Below the pieces are notes generated by a model, which did not search any database, had not been told where the DNA came from, and saw nothing but the letters and a program-made list of their open reading frames with translations. Source: a virus. Taken from it: DNA of 20,648 nucleotides. Location: the IMG/VR virus record IMGVR_UViG_3300030106_003533, positions 4,499-25,146 of that record, one strand, 5' to 3'. The translations under genes were made by a program, and so were the position numbers. This document shows, piece by piece, positions 7,641 through 14,848 of the stretch (positions are counted from its first letter, which is position 1; every line of letters begins with the position of its first letter).

Positions 7641-8226
7641 AATATAACGTTAAGTTTGTAATATTACTTAACGTGACAGTCGCAAAACTGTTTATATTAG
7701 TTCCTGTAGTCAATATCCCATTTTCTGGAATAGTAAGATGACTGGATTCTACAATGCCTGCTGGAGAGTTTATCTCCAGTATTGGTAAAACAGAATCTTC
7801 ATTGCTAGAAACTGTAATTGAGCCAGCAGCCGTTTGGGCAGCATAATTAAATGCCTTAATTCTTGTCCTTGGCAAAGCCAAGTCTCCACCATAACCTATT
7901 TGAATTGTTCCCACAGAAGTTCCAGAATCTACTTCAAAAGAAATAAGTTCCGAATAAAAGTTAGTGCTAAATACTGTGACCGCACTTTCTCCTCCTGCAA
8001 GAGTTTCAGTTACTGTTCTTCCTCCCAAGTCACCAACCACAAAACCAGATATGTTGTAGTTGGTGCTGGAATCGTCTCCTGCACTATTTTGAACAGACAC
8101 TTTATACCCTGCACCATTTCTGGCTGGAATATGCCTTAGTAAAGTTATAGTGCCTGTTGCTGTAGCGGAAGCAAAATAAAAATTATCGTCAGAGGATGGT
8201 GTAATAGCAAATACATCTGATTGCAT
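7633..8226 (-). CDS. Beta-rich virion structural protein
   Basis: This 197-residue protein has low Lys and is rich in Thr, Ser, Gly, Val and Ile, with alternating polar/hydrophobic strands and no cysteine apart from one near the end. Segments such as SVGTIQIGYGGDLALPRTRI suggest a jelly-roll or Ig-like fold of the kind found in decoration and fibre proteins. It follows another beta-rich protein after a 13-base gap and lies downstream of the capsid gene. The start is the ATG at 8226 with GAG a few bases upstream. The specific role (decoration, tail spike or head fibre) cannot be assigned. Confidence 0.75.
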   Translation of the reverse strand: MQSDVFAITPSSDDNFYFASATATGTITLLRHIPARNGAGYKVSVQNSAGDDSSTNYNISGFVVGDLGGRTVTETLAGGESAVTVFSTNFYSELISFEVDSGTSVGTIQIGYGGDLALPRTRIKAFNYAAQTAAGSITVSSNEDSVLPILEINSPAGIVESSHLTIPENGILTTGTNINSFATVTLSNITNLTLYCG

Positions 8227-8239
8227 AACTTACTCCTCA

Positions 8240-8752
8240 TTAAATAGTATAGAATCCACCAGCAGAAGCAGGCTGACGATACTCAACTGTGGCTACTGCA
8301 TCTCCTAAAGTTCCAAGATTTGCCGCAGAGGCAGGGAAAAAAGTTCCTACAACTTGTAGATCTGTTGCCCCTACATTAATTGACGCAGATGCCATTGCAG
8401 AGCTTCTTACATTTGTTACAGATGTAACGTCAGTGCTTGCCAAAAATGAAGCATCTGCCGTGCCTGTTCCGATAACAAAAGTTGCTGCTGCACACGCACT
8501 AACAGCCTCAAAAACATTTAAATATACATTGGTAATTTGTGATCCAGCAGGTAAGGTAGCTATGACTGTTGAAGCGGTAGCACCAACTACATCAACTCTT
8601 GCTGATTGAGACAACAAGACAGTACCCATGTTATTTACATCTGTACCTACAGTAGTCCCTGTAGAGGTTTCGATAGTTCCGCTTTTTACCTGCCCTAATG
8701 AGGTAACACCAGCGTCTGATTTTACTGGTCCCGAAAAGGTAGTCGTACCCAT
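8240..8752 (-). CDS. Virion structural protein (MGTTTFSGPVKS type)
   Basis: This 170-residue protein begins MGTTTFSGPVKSDAGVTSLG and continues as a Thr/Ala/Val/Ser-rich beta protein (TVIATLPAGSQITNVYLNVF). The N-terminal TFSGPVKS stretch is a pattern I recognise from virion-operon proteins in marine phages next to the capsid gene. Composition and position suggest a decoration or head-surface protein, but no domain is established. The start is the ATG at 8752 with AAGGAG about seven bases upstream. The gene is separated from the major capsid gene by a 122-base structured spacer, so its expression level could be set separately. Confidence 0.78.
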   Translation of the reverse strand: MGTTTFSGPVKSDAGVTSLGQVKSGTIETSTGTTVGTDVNNMGTVLLSQSARVDVVGATASTVIATLPAGSQITNVYLNVFEAVSACAAATFVIGTGTADASFLASTDVTSVTNVRSSAMASASINVGATDLQVVGTFFPASAANLGTLGDAVATVEYRQPASAGGFYTI

Positions 8753-8779
8753 TTAATTCTCCTTGTGTAGTAGCACATT

Positions 8780-8822
8780 TTCACACTATCTCTACTACGT
8801 CTGCTAGGTCAGTTAGTGTGAA
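8780..8822. repeat. 9-bp inverted repeat TTCACACTA/TAGTGTGAA
   Basis: The arms at 8780-8788 and 8814-8822 are perfectly complementary over nine bases and enclose a 25-base loop. A second inverted pair, GTAGTAG (8767-8773) and CTACTAC (8792-8798), interleaves with it, so the two stems cannot form as simple nested hairpins but could give a pseudoknot. The element lies in the leader of the 170-residue gene and after the capsid gene. It may affect RNA stability or translation; this is inference. Confidence 0.6.
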
Positions 8823-8845
8823 TCAAAAAAATCCTAGAAGTAATC

Positions 8846-8865
8846 GGGGGGTGTTTAAACCCCCC
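8846..8865 (-). terminator. GC-rich hairpin after the capsid gene, partial terminator candidate
   Basis: Six G, then TGTTTAAA, then six C form a 7-bp stem (closing T-A included) with a six-base loop that holds a GTTTAAAC copy. On the transcribed minus strand it lies 9 bases past the major capsid stop. A run of seven T follows about 14 bases later (8825-8831) instead of immediately, so it is not a classic intrinsic terminator. It could attenuate transcription or protect the capsid mRNA 3' end, either of which would raise capsid yield over downstream genes. Confidence 0.5.
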
Positions 8866-8874
8866 TAATTAACG

Positions 8875-9783
8875 TTATGCACCAGGCGAACCAAACATTC
8901 CTAATGGATCAGAAAATCCAAAAGAATATCTTTCTCTTGCTTTATAACGAACATTACCTGTATCAAAGTCGCCCTCCATTGAGGTAGACATTGGTAAACG
9001 AACAAAATGTTTTAGTCCGTTTGGTACATCTGTTGTTATAAAGTAAGCATCAGAGTCGGTCAAATAGTGATTAACTGCATATCCCTCTGGAATTGCTCCC
9101 ATTGAACGAATTGCATTTAGATCGTTATCAGCAGTGGCTGTACGAAGCTCCGAGTCTAGAAGACGGGTAGCCACGAACATTAACGCTGGTGGGATGATCA
9201 ATTTACGAGGTTTGGCTGCGATTAACAATCCACGCTCATCAGTCCAAGCAGCGATTTGAATAATATGAGCCTCTAAAGAGGTTTCATTCAAATCAGTTGC
9301 TGTAGCTGGTCTGTTAGAGTTTGTTCCTCCTGACACAAGTGGATGTGCTGTTGAGAATAAAGAAACTCCATCTCCGCCAGTAAATGCAGAATCAAAACCC
9401 TGATTAAGGATATTGGCTGCCTTAACTTGCTTAGTGTAAGCCATAGCACGAGCTAAAGCCTTGGTGTAGCGAGCTGAAAGAGAGTCATAAAGGTTGTCCT
9501 CCATTGCCTCCTCTGTAATCGCAAAACCAAGAGCGATTGTTTCGTGGTTATAGCGTGAAGTGTAAGCCTCTTGTGCATTGTCAAAAGCGATAGCCTCGCC
9601 CTCATTTTTGACAGGTGCAGCAGAGAAACCAGATAATTTAGTCTCCTCCTCGAAGGAACGCTCTGAGGTCTCTGTTTCAAAGATCTCTTTATGCTCTTCT
9701 CCGTACTTTTCGTACTCAAGACCATACAAAGCATTAAGTCCAGGTAGGAGTTCTTTAAGTTGTTGTGCTCTTGAAATAGCCAT
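8875..9783 (-). CDS. Major capsid protein (HK97 fold expected)
   Basis: This 302-residue protein forms the shell of the head. It matches large phage head proteins in layout: an N-terminal helix with LLPGLNALYGLEYEKYGEEH, then FEEETKLSGFSAAPVKNEGE (start of the E-loop region), TIALGFAITEEAMEDNLYDS (spine helix), the DGVSLFSTAHPL segment, TDERGLLIAAKPRKLIIPP and a C-terminal beta part with YLTDSDAYFITTDVP. The GFAITEEAMEDN and LFSTAHPL motifs are characteristic of Mu-gpT/SU10-type capsid proteins. The ATG at 9783 has AAGGAG eight bases upstream, a strong site suited to the most abundant product. Scaffold, co-chaperonin and portal genes lie upstream, as expected. Confidence 0.88.
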   Translation of the reverse strand: MAISRAQQLKELLPGLNALYGLEYEKYGEEHKEIFETETSERSFEEETKLSGFSAAPVKNEGEAIAFDNAQEAYTSRYNHETIALGFAITEEAMEDNLYDSLSARYTKALARAMAYTKQVKAANILNQGFDSAFTGGDGVSLFSTAHPLVSGGTNSNRPATATDLNETSLEAHIIQIAAWTDERGLLIAAKPRKLIIPPALMFVATRLLDSELRTATADNDLNAIRSMGAIPEGYAVNHYLTDSDAYFITTDVPNGLKHFVRLPMSTSMEGDFDTGNVRYKARERYSFGFSDPLGMFGSPGA

Positions 9784-9795
9784 TTAAAAATCTCC

Positions 9796-10629
9796 TTAAA
9801 CTGCCGTAGCTTCTTGATAAGAATGAATAGCAAAATTCAGCTTAACAAGAACCTCTGGGAACTCAGTGAACACGATTGTTGAACTTGCTGGTATAGCTGT
9901 AACACTACCAGGAACAGCAATCGCAGAATTAATTGTGACGGACGTATCACCAGCCGCAGCCGCACTAGAAACAAAAGACTTGGTCTGAATTAACTGACCT
10001 GCTGAATCTAGATACGCAACGTCTGTTCCGACAGGTAAAGCATTCGGAAGAGCAGTTGTGGTTATTGTCGTAGAAGATGAACTTCCTGTTGTTGTCGTTG
10101 TTTTCTTGGTATCAGGCACAACACCAACAATTCTTACTGGAAAAGCTGCTGTTGTTAAAGTTGTACCAAGATGAACAGCGTTTGCAGAATTACCTGTATT
10201 GGTACTTCCAGTGTTGTTCAACATTCTTTGATTTTGTCCTACTAATGCGTTGTTACCAGAAGCAACTGTTGTCCCTGTGGAACACACAACCGCTTTGTAA
10301 ACTACATCAGGGTCGTCTGAAACATAAGCCTTTATATCACCAGCTTTTGTTGCTGATGGATAATATTGGCTAAATGTTTTTTGCTTTGTGGTTGGGTCTG
10401 TATAAGTACATCCCAAAAAAACACCAATCAAACCTGAGTCGTCAGCATCGTTTGTAACTGATTGACGCTCGACACACCCTCTGACTAGCTTAACAAAATC
10501 TCCATTAAAGATATCTGTTCTGTAATCATACTGAATGGGTAATTGTCTGGTCGATCCTACAAACGGAGTGCCACCTATCAAATTGACTGGTTTAAGCCCA
10601 AAAGGGGCATCAATCGTTGGGTAAGCCAT
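9796..10629 (-). CDS. Head protein, probably decoration or capsid-associated
   Basis: This 277-residue protein begins MAYPTIDAPFGLKPVNLIGG and then PFVGSTRQLPIQYDYRTDIF with GDFVKLVRG. It is beta-rich throughout and carries a Thr/Ser-rich low-complexity linker (near residues 185-205). The N-terminal PTIDAPFGLKPVNLIGG and NGDFVKL patterns are familiar from a structural protein encoded immediately before the capsid gene in many marine phages. A shell-stabilising or decoration role is the best inference. The start is the ATG at 10629 with GGAG upstream. It is followed after 12 bases by the capsid gene, so both are probably made from one message. Confidence 0.75.
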   Translation of the reverse strand: MAYPTIDAPFGLKPVNLIGGTPFVGSTRQLPIQYDYRTDIFNGDFVKLVRGCVERQSVTNDADDSGLIGVFLGCTYTDPTTKQKTFSQYYPSATKAGDIKAYVSDDPDVVYKAVVCSTGTTVASGNNALVGQNQRMLNNTGSTNTGNSANAVHLGTTLTTAAFPVRIVGVVPDTKKTTTTTGSSSSTTITTTALPNALPVGTDVAYLDSAGQLIQTKSFVSSAAAAGDTSVTINSAIAVPGSVTAIPASSTIVFTEFPEVLVKLNFAIHSYQEATAV

Positions 10630-10644
10630 AATCTATCTCCAAAG

Positions 10645-11085
10645 TTATCCTCTGCTACCTTTTGTGGTTGTTGACTTTTTGTCAGCAAACATAGGCATAC
10701 GAGGGTCATTCTGTCTTTTATAATTAACATCCACAGCAGCCGCTTGGTCTTGGGTTTTCTGGTTTATGTGTTGACTTCTGCCTTCTACCCAGCCTTTTGG
10801 TATTTTGTGTAACATTAATCCGCCAATTTCAACCTCCCCTGTTTTTTTTCCATAAATGGCAATTTCGGGGTGGTCTTCTATTTTACAAGGTTCATATCCC
10901 ATTGATCTTTTGCTTATGACATTTCTGGCATCGTCCTTTCCTAAAATGGAAGTTCTAATGTATTTGTAGTCATGGTCAGGATCATTTCTAGGGTCTGGCA
11001 AAACAGCCTCGGTGTAAGGTCTGTATGATACAGTGCGTGCATTGGAATCACGAGTTTTTACTTCAACAGGTTTGCGATCAGCCAT
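10645..11085 (-). CDS. Conserved head-operon protein, unknown function
   Basis: This 146-residue, mildly basic protein contains YRPYTEAVLPDPRNDPDHDY, KYIRTSILGKDDARNVISKR and a region EIGGLMLHKIPKGWVEGRSQ. Its C-terminus is Lys/Ser/Thr-rich and probably disordered. I recognise a similar protein between scaffold and head genes in marine phages but know no tested function. It has no transmembrane segment or metal site. The ATG at 11085 overlaps the scaffold stop by 8 bases and has GAAGGAG upstream, so it is translated well with the scaffold. A minor capsid or assembly role is inferred from position. Confidence 0.78.
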   Translation of the reverse strand: MADRKPVEVKTRDSNARTVSYRPYTEAVLPDPRNDPDHDYKYIRTSILGKDDARNVISKRSMGYEPCKIEDHPEIAIYGKKTGEVEIGGLMLHKIPKGWVEGRSQHINQKTQDQAAAVDVNYKRQNDPRMPMFADKKSTTTKGSRG

Positions 11086-11950
11086 TTGATTGCTCCTTCA
11101 TAATTTGTTTAGCATACTCTTCAACAGGTACTCCTAGCCTTTTGGCTATGGAGACTTGAGTCTTAGTTAACTTAATTTTGCTCGATCCAGACGATCTCGA
11201 TGCTGGAGCAACAACATTAGCGGGTTTTTTAGTCCCGAATTTATGAGGAAATTCTTCTCGCATCCGTGAATCAATTTGGCTGAAGTATTCTTCAGATCCA
11301 GAGGATATACCTCTTTTAACTAATTCATCGTGTATTCCAAAGGCTGCACCTCTCATTACTGCGTCAGTATCAAACCAACGATTTTCAGAAACCCACTGAC
11401 GGGTGCGTTCATCAGGGACTATCTGTTGTTGTACCTCATTTTGAGGTGTTTGTAAAGGTTTATCATAAACTGGTTGATAATTTTCTACTTCTTTTTGATC
11501 GTAAGTAAATCTTGCCAGTTTTTTTTGTGCCTCAAGCATCTTATCAGCTTCGCCTGCCTCATAAGCATCTTTGTATTCTTTTTCTGCCTGAGATATCTGA
11601 GCGTCTACTTTACCCTTGTGACTTTCTATAAGGACAGACTCTCCTTTAGAAAGTTTCTCTTGTAAAGTTTTGTTTTGACTTGCAAGAGATTTAGCATAAT
11701 TTATAGCTTCTCTTTGCTCTCTTTCAAAACGTTCCTTATCTCTTCTTTCATCGTGATAAGCACGTTTTAATTGATTAATTCTTTTTTGAACATTAGCACT
11801 GTAAGTCTGTATTTCTTCCTCTGGAACATCTACATCACCTAAGTGTTGTTTGTTTCGATCTTCTTCTGGAGTATCATCAACTATTTCTACCTGATTTTCC
11901 TCCTTAACTTCATCTTCGATTTCATACTCTACTTTTTTTTCTTCCGACAT
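11078..11950 (-). CDS. Scaffolding protein (putative)
   Basis: This 290-residue protein directs capsid shell assembly and is then removed, judging from its place between portal and capsid genes and its composition. The N-terminal 45 residues are very acidic, and residues 50-160 form a long charged helix or coiled coil (KRINQLKRAYHDERRDKERF). Residues 185-235 carry the conserved-looking WVSENRWFDTDAVM and EEYFSQIDSRMREEFPHKFG. The end (about 258-285, KLTKTQVSIAKRLGVPVEEY) is a small basic helical domain, the usual capsid-binding end of scaffolds. A longer frame begins at 12013, but the ATG at 11950 has AAGGAG at the right distance and is chosen. Confidence 0.78.
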   Translation of the reverse strand: MSEEKKVEYEIEDEVKEENQVEIVDDTPEEDRNKQHLGDVDVPEEEIQTYSANVQKRINQLKRAYHDERRDKERFEREQREAINYAKSLASQNKTLQEKLSKGESVLIESHKGKVDAQISQAEKEYKDAYEAGEADKMLEAQKKLARFTYDQKEVENYQPVYDKPLQTPQNEVQQQIVPDERTRQWVSENRWFDTDAVMRGAAFGIHDELVKRGISSGSEEYFSQIDSRMREEFPHKFGTKKPANVVAPASRSSGSSKIKLTKTQVSIAKRLGVPVEEYAKQIMKEQSNG

Positions 11951-11960
11951 TTCATTCTCC

Positions 11961-12314
11961 TTAAGCACGGGATATACCTCGTGGGTCAGCGATAACAGCT
12001 TCAACCATGTCATCGTTAATTAATCTAAATTCTTGCTCACCTTCCTTTGTGGTAACTTTAAACCTAGTTCCTGAGTAAGCTCTCATCAAAATAAAATCTC
12101 CTTTTTCACACCAAGCTCCGTCAGGAAATCTATCTTCATCTTTATAAGCCAGAGAACCTAGTTCAGTGACAAAACCAACTATTGATGCAGTCTCCTCTCT
12201 TTTTGTTAAAGTATCTGGTCTGACAATACTTGAGTTTTCGTATTTTTCATCGAGTTTCGGTATGGCTATTAAAATTTTGAACCCCTTGGGAACGGGAAGT
12301 TTCAAATCACTCAT
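11961..12314 (-). CDS. GroES-like co-chaperonin
   Basis: This 117-residue protein has the layout of Cpn10/GroES: a first beta strand GFKILIAIPK (11-20), a flexible segment 22-40 with Ile30-Val31 (SSIVRPDTLTKREE) where the GroEL-binding mobile loop is expected, strands ASIVGFVTELG, a CEKGDFILMRAYSGTRF strand pair (69-85), and a closing EFRLINDDMVEAVIADP. GroES caps the host GroEL chamber during folding. T4 gp31 shows that phages can encode such caps for capsid folding. Its place between portal and scaffold/capsid fits that role. The start is the ATG at 12314 behind GGAGGA. No GroEL partner gene is in the window, so the host chaperonin would be used. Confidence 0.82.
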   Translation of the reverse strand: MSDLKLPVPKGFKILIAIPKLDEKYENSSIVRPDTLTKREETASIVGFVTELGSLAYKDEDRFPDGAWCEKGDFILMRAYSGTRFKVTTKEGEQEFRLINDDMVEAVIADPRGISRA

Positions 12315-12477
12315 CAGGTAAATCCTCCAAAAATTTAATTACTCTTTGTAAGCCTCTAATTTCTCCAGTTGCTTGGAGATATTTTTCGTGGCTATCCACA
12401 GGGTTGAAAGCGAGGGATTCTATAATAACAGCCTGATCCTCGCTAATCTGTTTTAGTATCAGCTCTTTCAAGTCCAA
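12307..12477 (-). CDS. 56-residue helical protein overlapping the portal 3' end
   Basis: This short frame starts at TTG at 12477 behind a strong AAGGAG (six bases spacing) inside the portal gene and ends in TGA at 12307, overlapping the GroES-like start as ATGAGTGA. The protein contains LILKQISEDQAVIIESLAFN and YLQATGEIRGLQRVIKFLED, two amphipathic helices with a Gly-x-x-x-Gly-Leu pattern. Small proteins of this kind occur just after portal genes in other phages. The other two frames of this stretch lack usable starts. It explains the otherwise empty 128 bases between portal and co-chaperonin genes. The function is unknown; a helical accessory to the portal or scaffold is one possibility. Confidence 0.75.
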   Translation of the reverse strand: MDLKELILKQISEDQAVIIESLAFNPVDSHEKYLQATGEIRGLQRVIKFLEDLPDE

Positions 12478-14848
12478 TTCTTACTCCTTCCTTAAAGTCA
12501 TCTTCGATTCTGTTTTGTTGATCTTGATTCAATTTTTGCTCTGCCTCAATACTATCTATAGCTATTTTAGCCCCTGCAATTTCGGCTTGAGAGTCAATAC
12601 GCTTGTTCTCTCTATCGTCCTTAGCCTTCATCTCTTGGGTTTTAAGATTAAGTTCAGCCTCATCCATTGCTTTATCGTGCTGGAATTTAGCTTCTTTTAA
12701 TTGAAGTTCTGCTTTTTGCATCTGAATCACTGGGTCTTCTTGTTGTTGTTGTGTCTGTTGTTGTTGTGCTTCTGCCTGATCTTTTTGCAATAACTTGTCT
12801 GAAGCTAAGGACACAACCCTAGAAAGTTCTACTTCAACGTCCTCTGGAAGTTTTTCATCTGGAGGTGGAAGTGGAACACCCATCATTTTCTCGATTTCGA
12901 CTCTGTACTGGAAGGCAACGTGTTCCGCAACATGGGCTGTAATAGCAGCCTGTATTCCCTGAGCGTTTGGACTTTGACCAACTAACTCTCTTATTTTTGG
13001 ATCGTTTGCCATATTCATGTGCGTTTTAATATGTGCCTCATGGTCTTGATATAAAAACGCTTTAACTGGCTTGTTTTTCAACAAGTTCATATTCTCTGCT
13101 ACTGGATCAGTAGGCTTGAAGTCGTCCTCTAATGGAACAATCTTCTTGACTTCTTTTATTCCTAGCACTTCTAGCATCTGACGATGTAATAAAGGCATAT
13201 CGTAAATATCTGGAGCACCTTGTGCAAGCTGTAAAGCCGCTTGATACTGTACTACTTTTTGTGCCATTGTTGATGCGTTAGGATCAGATACAGGTATGAC
13301 TTCTACCATATCATAATCAGACATCTTTGCTAACCTCGTACCTCCATCAACTTCGTACTTGTAAACTGGTGGCGTGTAATCACGGATTATCTTTGAAAGA
13401 AGTTTAAACTCTTGTCGCATGGCTACATGGACACGAGCTTGAACAGCAGTCATAACTTTTAATGTGCGTTCCAATATTGCTAACGTTGTTCCGACAGGGG
13501 TTTGCCCAGACATATCTGCAACTTTCAAATCTGCAACAGAGGCGAATCTTCTGCCCTCTTCGATAATTTGATTTAGAAGTTGATAAAGTGTGCCAGAGGG
13601 TTCTTTGTAAGGCAAAGGCACTATTGATTCTTTTATTGTTAGTCCAGTGACATCAACATCTCTGAACTCACCTGGTGCGATAGGGGTATCGTCCCCCTTG
13701 ACTCGTAAATCCTTAGATTTAAAACCACCTGGTAAATTGGCTAATGTTCCAGCATCAACTAATTGTCTTAGTATTGATGTTGCAGACTCTGCAAAGCCTC
13801 CTACCAAATGAATTAAACCAAATCCGTAAAACCCAAAACCAGGTATGTAAGGGTAATGAACGAAGTGCATTCTTTTCTTTTTAACTGGATCATCCTCTAG
13901 ATAATTACGCCTGACTCCTAAAACCTCACCAGTGGAAAGAAGGGTCACAACATAAGGCAATCCTATCTTTGTTTCCTTGCCGTCTTTTTTGTCCTCATAG
14001 CCGACAAGATCCAAATCGCAATGACACTCAAAGATCGTATATCTTTCATCTTTAACAGCAGAGTATCCAGTTTCCTGATCCTGACTTTTCTCTATCTCTG
14101 TTTTGGTGTTTTCTGGATCTGGAAGATCTATGTCCATATAAAAACCCATCGATATAAGTTTCCTTACCTCGTTTTCGGTTTTTCTCATTCTGTGAGTTAT
14201 TCGCTCCGCAGACTGTAAATCGGATGCTCCGTAAGGAACAATTATGTCTTCTGCTGTTACAAATATCGATACTTGTCTGTTTAAACTTGGATCGAAGTAT
14301 ACTTTTTTGAAAGCAGAACCTGCAATAGGAAGAGACCACAGTAATCTTTCATGCTCACCTCTGTACTCAGGCATCTTTTCCGTGAGTTCATAGTTCATGC
14401 TTTCTTGAACACGATTAGCTGCTTCTTGTTTCTCTACATCCATTTTACCTATAATTTGTGTTTTTACAGGTCCGCTCGCAGGAAATGTAGAAAGAATAGT
14501 TTCGGATTGAAATTTTACAACTGCCTCTGATAATACAGGGTGAAACACACCACAAGCACCATCCCAAGGCTCAGTTCTTTCTTCTATCTTTAATCCAAGA
14601 AGTTTTATGCCCTCTGCATATGTTCTTTCCCATTCTTTTCTTGAATCAAGGTCAACTTTTATACTGCTCAAGATATCATCTGAAACCGAGTCGAGTTCTT
14701 CCTGCTCTAAATCCTCAGCTAGGTTTTGTTCAAAGGTTACAGGTTTTATTTCTACCTCGACTTCAACCTCTTCCTCTTCTGGGTCGATTTCTATCTCTAT
14801 TTCCATTTCCGCTGGAACTAGCGGTTCAAGTGGTTTCTCTATAGCCAT
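12443..14848 (-). CDS. Portal protein (P22 type)
   Basis: This 801-residue protein forms the dodecameric ring through which DNA enters and leaves the head. The body (about 40-640) has portal-family features: an early EWERTYAEGIKLLGLKIEER helix and EPWDGACGVFHPVLSEAVVK, then wing-like beta sequence with MHFVHYPYIPGFGFYGFGL and a stem-helix region LAILERTLKVMTAVQARVHV. Residues 14-38 are an alternating acidic/aliphatic stretch. The C-terminus (695-801) has a nine-residue Gln-rich tract (QQQQTQQQQ) and a long charged helix, suited to the barrel extension of P22-like portals. It starts at the ATG at 14848 sharing one base with the terminase stop (TGATG). No ribosome site is evident, so coupling is likely. 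Confidence 0.85.
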   Translation of the reverse strand: MAIEKPLEPLVPAEMEIEIEIDPEEEEVEVEVEIKPVTFEQNLAEDLEQEELDSVSDDILSSIKVDLDSRKEWERTYAEGIKLLGLKIEERTEPWDGACGVFHPVLSEAVVKFQSETILSTFPASGPVKTQIIGKMDVEKQEAANRVQESMNYELTEKMPEYRGEHERLLWSLPIAGSAFKKVYFDPSLNRQVSIFVTAEDIIVPYGASDLQSAERITHRMRKTENEVRKLISMGFYMDIDLPDPENTKTEIEKSQDQETGYSAVKDERYTIFECHCDLDLVGYEDKKDGKETKIGLPYVVTLLSTGEVLGVRRNYLEDDPVKKKRMHFVHYPYIPGFGFYGFGLIHLVGGFAESATSILRQLVDAGTLANLPGGFKSKDLRVKGDDTPIAPGEFRDVDVTGLTIKESIVPLPYKEPSGTLYQLLNQIIEEGRRFASVADLKVADMSGQTPVGTTLAILERTLKVMTAVQARVHVAMRQEFKLLSKIIRDYTPPVYKYEVDGGTRLAKMSDYDMVEVIPVSDPNASTMAQKVVQYQAALQLAQGAPDIYDMPLLHRQMLEVLGIKEVKKIVPLEDDFKPTDPVAENMNLLKNKPVKAFLYQDHEAHIKTHMNMANDPKIRELVGQSPNAQGIQAAITAHVAEHVAFQYRVEIEKMMGVPLPPPDEKLPEDVEVELSRVVSLASDKLLQKDQAEAQQQQTQQQQEDPVIQMQKAELQLKEAKFQHDKAMDEAELNLKTQEMKAKDDRENKRIDSQAEIAGAKIAIDSIEAEQKLNQDQQNRIEDDFKEGVRIGLERADTKTD

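Noticed and set aside
12736-12770. TTG-rich simple repeat in the portal gene
   Set aside because: It is simply the codons of the Gln-rich tract; no separate function is suggested.
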